DNA of 56,307 nt. Origin: JAITWN01 sp034002745 (lineage in GTDB: Bacteria; Pseudomonadota; Gammaproteobacteria; SZUA-140). Positions 8,624 through 17,564 of the stretch are shown here, piece after piece; the first letter of the stretch is position 1; every line of letters begins with the position of its first letter. The stretch lies in the NCBI GenBank assembly GCA_034002745.1, contig JAVEZY010000014.1, forward strand, positions 1 through 56,307, written 5' to 3'. The position numbers and the translations under genes were made by a program. The notes under the pieces were generated by a model, which was not told the DNA's origin, did not search any database, and saw nothing but the letters and a program-made list of their open reading frames with translations.

Positions 8624-9366
8624 TGAGCGGCACCGATCTCGTACTGGCCGTGGAGGATCTTACGGTTTCCTTCGACGGCTTCAAGGCAGTAGAAGGGCTG
8701 AACATGTATGTGGACCAGGATGAGTTACGCGTGGTCATCGGCCCGAACGGTGCGGGGAAGACCACCCTGCTGGACATGATATGCGGCAGGACCAAACCAA
8801 CGGCCGGCAGCATCAGGTTCAAGGGCAAGGAGCTCACCCGCATGTCGGAACACGCGATCGTGCGTACGGGCGTAGGGCGAAAGTTCCAGAATCCATCCAT
8901 CTACGAGAACCTGACCGTATTCGAGAATCTGGAGCTGTCCTATCCCGAAAGCCGGGGCGTGTGGGGGTGTCTCGCCTTCCGTCGCAAGCCGGAACTGGTC
9001 GGGCGCGTGCACGAGATCGCGGAAACGATCCTGCTGCAGGATCGCCTGGAGATGGAGGCCGGACTGCTGTCACACGGGCAGAAGCAATGGCTGGAAATCG
9101 GAATGCTGCTGATCCAGAAGCCGGAACTGCTGATGCTGGATGAGCCTGTGGCGGGGATGAGTGTCAGGGAGCGCGAGCAGACCGCCGAGCTCCTGAGGCA
9201 TATCTGCAAGGGTCGCTCGGTGATCGTGATCGAGCACGACATGGACTTCGTGGAGCGCATCGCACACAAGGTTACCGTTCTGCATCAGGGTAAGGTCCTG
9301 GCGGAGGGATCCATGAATCGCGTGAAAAACGATCCGCGCGTGATTGAAGTCTATATCGGGCACTAG
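8620..9366 (+). CDS. urtD: Amide/urea ABC transporter ATPase 1 (LivG type)
   Basis: 248-aa cytoplasmic ATPase. Walker A is GPNGAGKTT (about residue 46), the signature is LLSHGQKQWLEIG (an SHGQ variant as in UrtD), Walker B is LLMLDEPVAG, and the H-loop His lies in VIVIEHDMDF. Two adjacent ATGs (8620, 8623) could serve as start. It powers the importer as a heterodimer with the next gene. Confidence 0.9.
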   Translation: MMSGTDLVLAVEDLTVSFDGFKAVEGLNMYVDQDELRVVIGPNGAGKTTLLDMICGRTKPTAGSIRFKGKELTRMSEHAIVRTGVGRKFQNPSIYENLTVFENLELSYPESRGVWGCLAFRRKPELVGRVHEIAETILLQDRLEMEAGLLSHGQKQWLEIGMLLIQKPELLMLDEPVAGMSVREREQTAELLRHICKGRSVIVIEHDMDFVERIAHKVTVLHQGKVLAEGSMNRVKNDPRVIEVYIGH

Positions 9367-9378
9367 GAGGCCGATGAC

Positions 9379-10065
9379 ATGCTCAAGGTAGAAGGTCTCG
9401 CTGTCAGTTACGGCCAGAGCAAAGTGATACACGAGCTCGGCTTCGACGCCGGACGGAATGAAACGCTGGCGGTCATGGGGCGGAACGGCATGGGCAAGAC
9501 CACGCTGTTCAAGGCGCTGATGGGAGTGCTTCCGAGCGCCGGAAGCATCACCGTCGATGGTGTCGAGGTCAACGATCTCCCTCCGTACCGTCGCGTCCAG
9601 GCTGGGCTGGCCTACGTACCTCAAGGGCGAATGATATTCTCCAACCTCACCGTGCTGGAAAACATCAAGACAGGGCTCGAGGTGAAAGGCGGCGGCAGGG
9701 TTCCGGACGATATCTTTGCGCTTTTCCCGGTGCTGCACGAAATGCGTCACCGCCGCGGCGGCAACCTCTCCGGCGGGCAGCAACAGCAGCTTGCCATTGC
9801 GCGCGCGCTGGTGACCGAGCCCAAGGTGCTGCTGCTCGATGAGCCGACCGAAGGTATCCAGCCTTCGATCATCAAGGACATCGCCGCGGTCCTCAATGAA
9901 ATCCGGCGCATGCGGGAGATCACCATCGTGGTCTCCGAGCAGGTGCTGAGTTTCACCATGGCGATCGCGGACCGCCTCATCGTCATCGACAAGGGGCGGT
10001 TCATCCACGAAGACCGGCGCGAGGATGTGGATGTGGAGCAGATCTCCGGCTACCTGTCGGTGTGA
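9379..10065 (+). CDS. urtE: Amide/urea ABC transporter ATPase 2 (LivF type)
   Basis: 228-aa ATPase. Walker A GRNGMGKTT, signature NLSGGQQQQLAIARAL and Walker B VLLLDEPTEG are intact; RMIFSNLTVLENIKTGLE is typical of UrtE. AGGAGG precedes the start by a few bases. It is the last gene of the importer operon, convergent with the sigma-54 activator only 21 bases away. Confidence 0.9.
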   Translation: MLKVEGLAVSYGQSKVIHELGFDAGRNETLAVMGRNGMGKTTLFKALMGVLPSAGSITVDGVEVNDLPPYRRVQAGLAYVPQGRMIFSNLTVLENIKTGLEVKGGGRVPDDIFALFPVLHEMRHRRGGNLSGGQQQQLAIARALVTEPKVLLLDEPTEGIQPSIIKDIAAVLNEIRRMREITIVVSEQVLSFTMAIADRLIVIDKGRFIHEDRREDVDVEQISGYLSV

Positions 10066-10086
10066 TGCGCAACCCGCGCCGGCATG

Positions 10087-11661
10087 TCAGGAGATGCCGA
10101 GTTTCCCGATGCGATAGCGCAGCTGCCTGGGTGTCATGCCGAGCAGCTGTGCCGCCCGGGTCTGGTTACCGCTGGCGCGGGCGAGGGCCTCGCGAATCGC
10201 ATGGCCGTCCTCGCCCCGCACGCGCAAGTAGGCGCGTGACGCCGGCGGATTCAGGATGGATGGTGCAGGGCCGACCGTTTCCGCGGCGGTCGGCGGCTCG
10301 TCTTCGGGTCCGGGCTCGGCATCCAGCATTTCTGCCAGCTGTTCCTCCGTGATCCACAGACCATCGCATTTGAGCACCGTGCGTTCGACGAAGTTCTGCA
10401 GCTGCCGGATATTTCCCGGCCAGCGGCTGGCCTGAAGCCGCGTGCAGACTTCCTGGCTGAATTGCAGGTTCCGATCATAGACTTGGTTGAAGTGTCCGAG
10501 GAAATGCTCGGCCAGACGCACGATATCGTCTCCGCGCTGGCGCAGCGGCGGCAGAGAAATGGGGATGACATTGAGGCGATAGTAGAGATCGAGGCGAAAG
10601 CGCCCCGCGCGCACCGCGGCCGCCAGATCCACGTGCGTAGCGGTGACCAGGCGGAAATCGACCTGGCGCGGGCGCTCGCTGCCGATGGACTGTACCTGCT
10701 TGTCCTGCAGCACCCGGAGCAGCTTGGCCTGCAGTTCGAGCGGCATGTCCCCGATCTCGTCCAGAAACAGCGTGCCTTCGTGAGCCTGAGCGATCTTGCC
10801 TTCATGGCGTCGCAGGGCCCCGGTGAAGCTGCCCTTTTCGTGTCCGAAAAGCTCGGACTCAAGGAGTTGCTCGGGAATCGAAGCGCAGTTGATGCAGACG
10901 AAGGGTCTGCGGCGACGCCTGCTTTCCCGGTGAACCATCCGGGCAAACATTTCCTTGCCGGTGCCCGATTCGCCGAGCAGCAGGATCGGAGCGTCGCTGT
11001 CCTTGACCTGGTCGATTTCGCGCACCGCGGCGAGCAGGGCTCTGCTGGATCCGATGATGCCGTGGGCCTCGCAGATCTGAATGTAGCGCCCGCTGTCGCG
11101 GTCGAGCTGGGCGGGTACCGGACTGATGTTCTGGGCGCGGCGCTGCATGGAGTGCAGTACCGGTCCCATCATGGTCGCGATCACGCGCAGCACATCGACG
11201 TCGTCGGCGTAACGGCGCCGGGGGTTGGCGCTGCGCTGCGCCGAGAGCACGCCGATCGCCTTGCCATCCACCAGGATGGGGACGCAGATGAAGCCGACAT
11301 GGTGGCGGCTGCCATCGATCGGTTCCGCGATGCGGCCGAGGAAGTTCGGCTCGCTGGTGACGTCGGTCACGAGCGCCGCCTGGCCGCTGCGCCAGACATA
11401 TCCGGTCAGTCCCTGATCGAAGCCAACGGTGTAGTCGCCGGACTCGAGCTTCGCGCTGGTCAGGCGGTATCCATAGGCGACCTCGAGTTCCCGTGTCCGG
11501 TAATTCGGCAGCATGACCCGCGCGTAGTGCAGGTCTGCCCAGGCCGAAAGCAGGCGCAGGGCCTGATTGATCCTGTGTTCCGACTGGACAGCCCTGCCCA
11601 TGAGGCGGGCGATCTCGATGATCAGAGTGGCATTGATCTGGTGACTGCTTGCAAGAGCCAT
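10087..11661 (-). CDS. GAF-domain sigma-54 activator, probable regulator of fmd/urt
   Basis: 524-aa enhancer-binding protein. Residues 1-175 form a NifA-like GAF sensor (YTVGFDQGLTGYVW...LVTDVTSEPNFLGRIAEP). The AAA+ domain has Walker A GESGTGKE (about 230), GSFTGA (about 278), Walker B GTLFLDEIGDMP and the Arg-rich YYRLNVIPI region. The C-terminus is a Fis-type HTH (QTRAAQLLGMTPRQLRYRIGKLG). There is no receiver domain, so the GAF presumably binds a small effector. It sits at the end of the importer operon on the other strand. Since both arms of the module have -24/-12 promoters, it is the best candidate activator. Other names such as NifA can be discounted because no nif genes are present. 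Confidence 0.85.
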   Translation of the reverse strand: MALASSHQINATLIIEIARLMGRAVQSEHRINQALRLLSAWADLHYARVMLPNYRTRELEVAYGYRLTSAKLESGDYTVGFDQGLTGYVWRSGQAALVTDVTSEPNFLGRIAEPIDGSRHHVGFICVPILVDGKAIGVLSAQRSANPRRRYADDVDVLRVIATMMGPVLHSMQRRAQNISPVPAQLDRDSGRYIQICEAHGIIGSSRALLAAVREIDQVKDSDAPILLLGESGTGKEMFARMVHRESRRRRRPFVCINCASIPEQLLESELFGHEKGSFTGALRRHEGKIAQAHEGTLFLDEIGDMPLELQAKLLRVLQDKQVQSIGSERPRQVDFRLVTATHVDLAAAVRAGRFRLDLYYRLNVIPISLPPLRQRGDDIVRLAEHFLGHFNQVYDRNLQFSQEVCTRLQASRWPGNIRQLQNFVERTVLKCDGLWITEEQLAEMLDAEPGPEDEPPTAAETVGPAPSILNPPASRAYLRVRGEDGHAIREALARASGNQTRAAQLLGMTPRQLRYRIGKLGIS

Positions 11662-11880
11662 GAGTGATCGAGGCGCGGTGAGCGTTCGGGAGGAAGGGGC
11701 AAGATGCGTGCCACGGTCGGGATCACGCCAGTATCACATCCGTCAACGACTTACCTTTGCCCGGCCGCTTGCCCCGTGCTCCGCTGTAGTGCGCGGATGC
11801 AGGCAGGCCGCTGCCAGTGGACAAGTCTGGTGCATGGCTTCCCGTTCAGGGCGGCCCGATCTCTGCGCCCTCGAGCCGGT

Positions 11881-12624
11881 TCAGCCCGCACGCTTTCGGG
11901 CGCGGGCGGGACGTGGTTCGGTCAAGCTCGTGTTTCCAGACCTCGTCAGAGCGCGCTCCTGCGCAAGCTCATAGACATCCATCAGGTCTTCCTTGGTCGC
12001 GGCGACGATGCCGTCCATCTGGCCGAGTGCCCAGTCGATGTCTTCTTCCTCCAGGCGAAGCGGATCCTTCGCATGCTCGCGCTGGAATCGCTCATGGTGC
12101 GGGTGGTGGCTGTGCTGCATCGGATAGCGCCGGTTCAGCAGCAGATGATTTATCGCCACGGCGACCGCCAGCAGCAGCGCCGCACCGCCGACCACCGAGT
12201 AGGCGACACCGGAAACCGCCTGCGCCGTCAGCGGTCCTTCGATCATCGCCACCGCGAGTGCAGTCGCCGCCGCCGGCGGATGCAGGCAATGCAGCAACTG
12301 CATGGCCAGTACCGAGGCGCCGACGGCGATGGCGACCGCCAGGACCGCATGATCGATGAACTGTCCGCAGGTCAGAGCGATCATCGCCGCGATCGCATGT
12401 CCGCCGAGCAGGGGCCAGGGTTGCGCCATCGGGCTGTGGGGCAGCACGAACAGCAGGAAGGCGGATGCGCCCATCGAGGCCATCAGCGGTAGCCCGACAC
12501 CCGGATGTGGCAGTCCCTGGAGCAGCAGACCGAGGACCAGCATTGCCAGCGCCGCCGCCAGGGCATTGATCAGCTTCTCGCGCAGGGAGAGCGGATCGAC
12601 ATAGGACGTGATGCGCGAAAGCAT
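11881..12624 (-). CDS. HPP-family membrane protein
   Basis: 247-aa protein with five or so hydrophobic helices in its first 165 residues and the family motif LHCLHPPAAATAL near residue 105. The hydrophilic C-terminal 75 residues (His-rich HSHHPHHERF, then DLMDVYELAQ) extend beyond the core. HPP proteins of cyanobacteria and plastids have been linked to nitrite transport; that function is not established here. The chosen ATG gives the usual N-terminus (MLSRITSYVDPLSLREK); a start 54 bases upstream is open but has no clear SD. The 219-base gap to the activator gene (11662-11880) shows no ORF I trust. Confidence 0.72.
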   Translation of the reverse strand: MLSRITSYVDPLSLREKLINALAAALAMLVLGLLLQGLPHPGVGLPLMASMGASAFLLFVLPHSPMAQPWPLLGGHAIAAMIALTCGQFIDHAVLAVAIAVGASVLAMQLLHCLHPPAAATALAVAMIEGPLTAQAVSGVAYSVVGGAALLLAVAVAINHLLLNRRYPMQHSHHPHHERFQREHAKDPLRLEEEDIDWALGQMDGIVAATKEDLMDVYELAQERALTRSGNTSLTEPRPARARKRAG

Positions 12625-12757
12625 GGGGCAACGAAGGGCGGGGATGCGGGCGGCCTTAAAGAGGCAACAAAAATACATCTAACGCTGTCGTGCCGTCAAA
12701 TGGCCATCCCCCTGTGACAGACAGGCGCGCATGGGTCTCGCCCCGGGGTTGCGGCCT

Positions 12758-13024
12758 TCAGCGCAGCTGGCTGTCCTTGCTGCCGCGGCGGTTGTAGCCG
12801 GCGAAAGTGGTCTGCTCGCGATCGCGTTCGGACTGGCAGGGTACGCACAGGCGCACGCCGGGAACGGCCTGGCGGCGGGCTTCGGGTATCGCCGCGCCGC
12901 ATTCCTCGCACTGTGACAGGCTTTCCCCGGCCGGAAGCTGGCTGCGCGCGCGCTCGACCGCATCCGCCACGCTCGCATCGATCTGATCCTGCACCGCCCC
13001 GTCCCGCGACCAGCCACCGGCCAT
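12758..13024 (-). CDS. YbiI-like C4 zinc-finger protein (DksA/TraR family)
   Basis: 88 aa, the same length as E. coli YbiI and with the same ending (GYNRRGSKDSQLR). The C4 zinc finger reads CEECGAAIP...RLCVPCQSE. The N-terminal half is a short acidic helix (QDQIDASVADAVERARSQ) as in short DksA-like proteins. The start is ATG behind GGAGGG; an upstream extension of 18 residues is not family-like. Cellular role is unknown in the family beyond its DksA-type fold. Confidence 0.85.
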   Translation of the reverse strand: MAGGWSRDGAVQDQIDASVADAVERARSQLPAGESLSQCEECGAAIPEARRQAVPGVRLCVPCQSERDREQTTFAGYNRRGSKDSQLR

Positions 13025-13154
13025 GTTGAATCCCTCCACCGAAAAACACAGACCGCTGGGCAAGAGCCGGCCTGCCATCCAGGCATCATGCGGTCATGGC
13101 GACGCTTTTCAAAGCGGACGGCCGGGTGGCGGCGGGTCGGGTGTACTGAAGTAT

Positions 13155-13231
13155 TGGTCGGGGTGACACGATTTGAACGTGCGACTCCTGCCTCCCGAAG
13201 GCAGTGCTCTACCAGGCTGAGCTACACCCCG
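13155..13231 (-). tRNA. tRNA-Pro(CGG)
   Basis: 77 bases including an encoded CCA. The acceptor stem CGGGGTG/CACCCCG pairs fully. The anticodon stem CTGCC/GGCAG closes loop TTCGGGA, giving anticodon CGG for codon CCG. D-arm AGCTCAG...GAGC and T-loop GTTCAAATC are present. The 5' end lies ten bases behind the ispB stop, so it is probably released from the ispB transcript. Confidence 0.95.
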
Positions 13232-13241
13232 ATGGTGTGTT

Positions 13242-14243
13242 TCAGTAACTGCGGGTGACCGAGAATTCGGCCAGGGCGTACAGCGCATCCCTGCATTGCG
13301 AGGGCGGGATCGATGCCAGGGCGTCGGCCGCGTTCCTCGCTTCGGCCTGCGCCGAGCGCGCAGTGTAAGCCAAGGCGTCCGTCGATTCAATGGCCGCGAG
13401 CACCTCATGGATATGCTCGCGCCCGCCTTCCTCGATGGAGCGGCGGATCAGCGCCACCTGCTCGGGGTTGCCATGGCGCATGGCGTGGATGAGCGGCAGG
13501 GTGGGCTTGCCGGCCGCCAGATCGTCGCCGATGTTCTTGCCGATGTGTTCGGCGGAGGCCGAGTAGTCCAGTACGTCATCGATGAGCTGGAAGGCCGCGC
13601 CCAGGTGCATGCCGTAGGCGGCCATGGCTCGTTCCTCGCTTTCGCCGCAGCCGGCGAGCACGGCGCCGACCTGGGCGGCGGCCTCGAACAGCTTGGCAGT
13701 CTTGCAGTGGATGACTTCCAGGTAGCGCTCTTCGGTGGTGTCGGCGTCGTTGCTGTTCAGCAGCTGCATGACCTCACCTTCGGCGATGACGTTGGTCGCG
13801 CGCGCCATGATCTCCATGATGCGCATGCTGCCGACCTCGACCATCATTTCGAAGGCGCGGGAGTAGAGATAGTCGCCGACCAGGACGCTGGCCTCGTTGC
13901 CCCACACGGTATTCGCTGTCTCGCGGCCGCGGCGCAGCTCGGAGGCATCGACCACATCGTCGTGGAGCAGGGTGGCGGTGTGAATGAACTCGATGATCGC
14001 CGAGGCATCGAGGTGCTGGGCGCCGGAATAGCCCAGGGCGCGGGCGCTGAGCAGCACCAGCAGGGGGCGCAGACGCTTGCCGCCGCTGTTGATGATGTAG
14101 TAGCTGAGCTGGTTGATCAGGTTGACTTCGGAATGCAGCCGACGCTGGATGAGCGCGTCGACCGCCCGCATGTCTTCCGCCACCAGGGACTGGATTGCGG
14201 CCAGATCCATGGATCGGCGGGCCAGACTGGGGGGGGCGCTCAC
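13242..14243 (-). CDS. ispB: Octaprenyl (polyprenyl) diphosphate synthase
   Basis: 333-aa trans-polyprenyl synthase that makes the ubiquinone side chain. The first aspartate-rich motif LLHDDVVDASELRRG and second motif FQLIDDVLDYSA are intact, as is GGKRLRPLLVLLSA. The start chosen is a GTG with AGGAG ten bases upstream; an ATG 33 bases further in, without SD, matches the E. coli N-terminus better. It is divergent from rplU, the standard gammaproteobacterial arrangement. Confidence 0.92.
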   Translation of the reverse strand: MSAPPSLARRSMDLAAIQSLVAEDMRAVDALIQRRLHSEVNLINQLSYYIINSGGKRLRPLLVLLSARALGYSGAQHLDASAIIEFIHTATLLHDDVVDASELRRGRETANTVWGNEASVLVGDYLYSRAFEMMVEVGSMRIMEIMARATNVIAEGEVMQLLNSNDADTTEERYLEVIHCKTAKLFEAAAQVGAVLAGCGESEERAMAAYGMHLGAAFQLIDDVLDYSASAEHIGKNIGDDLAAGKPTLPLIHAMRHGNPEQVALIRRSIEEGGREHIHEVLAAIESTDALAYTARSAQAEARNAADALASIPPSQCRDALYALAEFSVTRSY

Positions 14244-14316
14244 GTTACGGCAACTCCTGAGTCTCGGAACCGTCTGAGTTTAGTGGCCATTTCCGGCCAT
14301 GACAAGGGGAAGGTAA

Positions 14317-14345
14317 TTGACCGCGGCGCAGGGGGCCGCTAAAAT
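14317..14345 (+). promoter_or_regulatory. Sigma-70 promoter for rplU-rpmA
   Basis: TTGACC-N17-TAAAAT, one mismatch in each hexamer and ideal spacing. Predicted start is near 14352, about 60 bases before rplU. Confidence 0.75.
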
Positions 14346-14413
14346 GACCCGTTTTCGAATTCCGCTTGTTCCGGCCCCCTGCCGGGACCGGGCATCAGAC
14401 GGGAGCAGGACTC

Positions 14414-14731
14414 ATGTACGCCGTATTCCAGACGGGCGGTAAACAGTATCGCGCCAGCAAGGGCGACGTCATCCGTGTCGAGAAGATTGACGCGGAGGAG
14501 GGCGCCATCGTCAACATCGATCGTGTACTCATGATCACCAACGGTGAAGACGTCAAGGTCGGCGCGCCCCTCATCGAGGGCGGCTCGGTGAGCGCGAAGG
14601 TGCGTTCGCAGGGACGCGCGGCGAAGATCCGCATCATCAAGCACCGCCGGCGCAAGCACTATCATAAAGAACAGGGTCATCGGCAGTACTACACCGAGCT
14701 GCAGATCACCGATATTTCGACGGGAGCATAA
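14414..14731 (+). CDS. rplU: 50S ribosomal protein L21
   Basis: 105 aa. The N-terminus MYAVFQTGGKQYRASKGD and the basic RIIKHRRRKHYHKEQGHRQ segment, which contacts 23S rRNA, identify L21. The start is ATG after AGGA. It is followed by rpmA three bases later. Confidence 0.97.
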   Translation: MYAVFQTGGKQYRASKGDVIRVEKIDAEEGAIVNIDRVLMITNGEDVKVGAPLIEGGSVSAKVRSQGRAAKIRIIKHRRRKHYHKEQGHRQYYTELQITDISTGA

Positions 14732-14734
14732 GCA

Positions 14735-15001
14735 ATGGCGCACAAAAAGGCTGGCGGCAGCAGCCGCAACGGACGCGACTCCGAATCGAAACGCCTGGGC
14801 GTGAAGCGCTTTGGCGGCCAGAACGTGCTGGCGGGCAACATCATCGTGCGTCAGCGCGGCACCCGCTTCCATCCCGGCCCGAACGTGGGCTGCGGCACCG
14901 ACCACACGCTTTTCGCCAAGGTCGATGGCACGGTAGCCTTCGAGACCAAGGGTCCGAAGAAGCGGCGGTATGTGACGATCATCCCGGCGGCCGCGGCCTG
15001 A
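14735..15001 (+). CDS. rpmA: 50S ribosomal protein L27
   Basis: 88 aa. MAHKKAGGSSRNGRDS is the flexible N-terminus that reaches the peptidyl transferase centre, followed by RFGGQNVLAGNIIVRQRGT. Three bases separate it from rplU, and a strong terminator follows, so rplU-rpmA form a closed unit. Confidence 0.97.
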   Translation: MAHKKAGGSSRNGRDSESKRLGVKRFGGQNVLAGNIIVRQRGTRFHPGPNVGCGTDHTLFAKVDGTVAFETKGPKKRRYVTIIPAAAA

Positions 15002-15031
15002 GCCGGATCTGATCCGGGCCGGATCGCGATG

Positions 15032-15065
15032 AAGAAACCCCGTCCCCGGACGGGGTTTCTTTTTT
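15032..15065 (+). terminator. Rho-independent terminator after rpmA
   Basis: A 14-bp perfect stem (15032-15045 with 15048-15061) rich in GC at its tip is followed by a T-run to 15065. It separates the ribosomal-protein unit from obgE. Confidence 0.9.
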
Positions 15066-15079
15066 CTGCCGAGAGAGAA

Positions 15080-15093
15080 ATGGGGTCTGACCC
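15080..15093. repeat. GGGGTCTGACCC repeat copy
   Basis: ATGGGGTCTGACCC, a single copy of the dispersed repeat, sits between the rpmA terminator and obgE. No inverted partner is seen nearby. Confidence 0.7.
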
Positions 15094-15168
15094 TTTGCCG
15101 AAGCCTCTTCCAAGCGGTCGCGTTTTGCCTTTTACTCTCCTCTTTCCACTTTTGTCTTACCTCTCCTG

Positions 15169-16200
15169 ATGAAATTCGTCGACGAAGCATCCATCCAGGT
15201 CAAGGCCGGCGACGGCGGCAACGGCTGCGTGGGCTTTCGCCGCGAGAAGTTCATTCCGTTCGGCGGTCCCGACGGCGGTGATGGCGGTGACGGCGGCAGC
15301 ATCTGGCTGGTCGGTGATCAGAACGTCAACACGCTGGTCGATTTCCGCTATACCCGCAGCTTCCGCGCACAGCGCGGCGAAAATGGCTCCGGCAACAATT
15401 GCACCGGTCGCGGCGGTGAGGACCTGGTGATCCCGGTGCCGGTCGGCACCGTGGTCCACGATGAGGACACCGAGGAAGTGATTGGCGAGGTGCTGAAGGC
15501 GGACCAGCGCCTGCTCGTTGCCAAGGGCGGGTTTCATGGCCTGGGCAATACCCGCTTCAAGAGCAGCGTCAATCGCGCGCCACGGCGCTCGACGCCCGGC
15601 ACGCCCGGCGAAGCGCGACGGCTGCGGCTGGAACTGCGCCTGCTCGCGGACGTCGGTCTGCTCGGCCTGCCCAATGCCGGCAAGTCGACGTTCATCCGGG
15701 CGGTATCGGCGGCGCGGCCCAAGGTGGCGGATTATCCTTTCACCACGCTGCATCCCCAGCTCGGCGTGGTAAGCGTCGGGGAATACCGCAGTTTCGTGCT
15801 CGCCGACATCCCCGGGCTGATCGAGGGCGCCTCGGAGGGCAGTGGCCTCGGTACCCGCTTCCTGCGTCATCTGTCGCGCACTCGCCTGCTGCTGCACCTG
15901 GTCGACGCCCAGCCGATCGACCCGGAGCAGGCGCCCGTTCATGCCGTGCGAGTGATCGAGGAGGAGCTGCGCAAGTTCAGCGACGAGCTTTGGGGGCGCG
16001 AGCGCTGGCTGGTCATCAACAAGCTGGACCTGCTGCCGGAGGACGAACGGGATGCCTGGTGCCGCAAATTGGTGGCCGAACTCGGCTGGACCGGGCGCTG
16101 GTTCGGAGTCTCGGCGATCAGCGGCGAAGGGGTGCGCCCCCTTTGCGAGCAGGTCATGGCGCGGCTGGAAGAGATTGCCGCCGAAGCGCGCGAAGCCTGA
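15169..16200 (+). CDS. obgE: GTPase ObgE/CgtA
   Basis: 343-aa ribosome-associated GTPase acting in late 50S assembly. The glycine-rich Obg fold is residues 1-158 (AGDGGNGCVGFRREKF, GGDGGDGGS). The G domain has G1 GLPNAGKST, G3 DIPGLIEGA and G4 NKLD. The start is ATG at the canonical MKFVDEA. Length is normal without a long acidic tail. It probably shares a transcript with proB 105 bases downstream. Confidence 0.96.
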   Translation: MKFVDEASIQVKAGDGGNGCVGFRREKFIPFGGPDGGDGGDGGSIWLVGDQNVNTLVDFRYTRSFRAQRGENGSGNNCTGRGGEDLVIPVPVGTVVHDEDTEEVIGEVLKADQRLLVAKGGFHGLGNTRFKSSVNRAPRRSTPGTPGEARRLRLELRLLADVGLLGLPNAGKSTFIRAVSAARPKVADYPFTTLHPQLGVVSVGEYRSFVLADIPGLIEGASEGSGLGTRFLRHLSRTRLLLHLVDAQPIDPEQAPVHAVRVIEEELRKFSDELWGRERWLVINKLDLLPEDERDAWCRKLVAELGWTGRWFGVSAISGEGVRPLCEQVMARLEEIAAEAREA

Positions 16201-16305
16201 AGGCTCGTCACGCGGGCCGGCGTTCTGCTAGATTCCTTGTCTTCCTGATCAGCGCGGGGCAGCGATGCGTGAGTTGCAGTGTTTGCGGGCTAGGGGGGTG
16301 AGATC

Positions 16306-17436
16306 ATGACGACGGCGCGCGCGCATCTTGGGACTTCCCGCCGCTGGGTGGTCAAGGTCGGCAGCTCGCTGCTCACCAACGATGGCCGCGGTCTGGATCG
16401 CGAGTTGATGGATGGCTGGGTGAGACAGATCGCCGAGCTGGCCCGCGCCGGTATCGAGGTGGTGCTGGTGTCCTCGGGTGCGGTATCCGAGGGCGTGAAG
16501 CGCCTGGGCTGGCCGCGTCGCCCGCAGGCCCTGCATGAGCTCCAGGCCGCCGCCGCAGTGGGGCAGATGGGCCTGGTCCAGGCCTATGAATCCAGCTTCA
16601 AGCGCTTCGACCTGCACACCGCGCAGATCCTGCTCACTCACGACGACCTTTCTGATCGCCGCCGCTATCTCAATGCGCGCAGCACCTTGCGCACCCTGCT
16701 GGACCTGCGTGTGGTGCCGGTCGTCAACGAGAATGACACCGTCGCGGTGGAGGAGATCCGTTTCGGCGACAACGACACCCTGGCCGCCCTGGTTGCCAAT
16801 CTGGTCGAGGCCGAGTTGCTGGTGATCCTCACCGATCAGGACGGAATGTACGACATGGATCCGCGCAGCAACCCGGGGGCAAAACTGATTCGCGAGGCAC
16901 GTGCCGCCGATCCCGAGCTCGATCGTATGGCAGGCGCGGGTGGTGTGGGTCAATGGGGCCGGGGCGGCATGCTGAGCAAGGTGCGGGCGGCGGCGCGCGC
17001 GGCCCGATCGGGCGCTGCCACCCTGATCGCACCCGGACGGCGTCCGGATGTGCTGCGGGAAGTGCGCGGCGGCGCCGAGGTGGGAACCCTCATCCTGCCG
17101 GCCCAGGAGCCGGTCGCGGCGCGCAAGCAGTGGCTAGCCGGTCAGCTGCAATTGCGTGGTCAGCTGGTGATCGACGACGGCGCGGCGCGGGTGCTGCGGG
17201 AATCGGGGCGCAGCCTGCTGCCGGTAGGCGTGACCGAAGTGCGGGGCTCCTTCGTGCGCGGCGAGCTGGTCGCCTGCCTGGATGCCTCGGGCCGCGAGGT
17301 GGCGCGGGGACTGGCGAACTACGGCGCTGAGGATGCGCGCAAGCTGCTGCGGCAGCCGAGCGAGCGCATCCGCGAGATCCTCGGCTATGTCGACGAGCCC
17401 GAGCTGATCCACCGGGATAATCTGGTGCTGATGTAA
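16306..17436 (+). CDS. proB: Glutamate 5-kinase
   Basis: 376 aa, first step of proline synthesis (glutamate to glutamyl-5-phosphate). The amino-acid kinase domain shows RWVVKVGSSLLTNDG, VLVSSGAVSEG, VNENDTVAVEEIRFGDNDTL and GGMLSKVRAAA. A C-terminal PUA domain (about 280-360) completes the full-length form. A GGGGGTGAG stretch precedes the ATG. It ends before the bidirectional terminator shared with rpsT. Confidence 0.95.
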   Translation: MTTARAHLGTSRRWVVKVGSSLLTNDGRGLDRELMDGWVRQIAELARAGIEVVLVSSGAVSEGVKRLGWPRRPQALHELQAAAAVGQMGLVQAYESSFKRFDLHTAQILLTHDDLSDRRRYLNARSTLRTLLDLRVVPVVNENDTVAVEEIRFGDNDTLAALVANLVEAELLVILTDQDGMYDMDPRSNPGAKLIREARAADPELDRMAGAGGVGQWGRGGMLSKVRAAARAARSGAATLIAPGRRPDVLREVRGGAEVGTLILPAQEPVAARKQWLAGQLQLRGQLVIDDGAARVLRESGRSLLPVGVTEVRGSFVRGELVACLDASGREVARGLANYGAEDARKLLRQPSERIREILGYVDEPELIHRDNLVLM

Positions 17437-17514
17437 GAAGTGGGGCGGGCGGTTCTGGCACCGCGCTGCGCGTAGTCGCGCGATTCATGGCCGCAGACTC
17501 TCTGGCCCCCAAAC

Positions 17515-17546
17515 AAAAAAAGCCGGGCATTGCCCGGCTTTTTTTT
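17515..17546. terminator. Bidirectional terminator between proB and rpsT
   Basis: GCCGGGC/GCCCGGC stem flanked by an A-run on the left and a T-run on the right, so it works as a Rho-independent terminator for both convergent genes. Confidence 0.9.
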
Positions 17547-17564
17547 ACCGATCCCGAATGCTGC

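Noticed and set aside
10087..11661. NifA nitrogen-fixation activator
   Set aside because: The GAF domain is NifA-like, but there are no nif genes or NifA-type cysteine linker; the linked promoters belong to the amide module.
11704..12492. 262-codon plus-strand frame opposite the HPP gene
   Set aside because: Antisense to a clear HPP-family membrane protein; the translation is a basic, low-complexity string.
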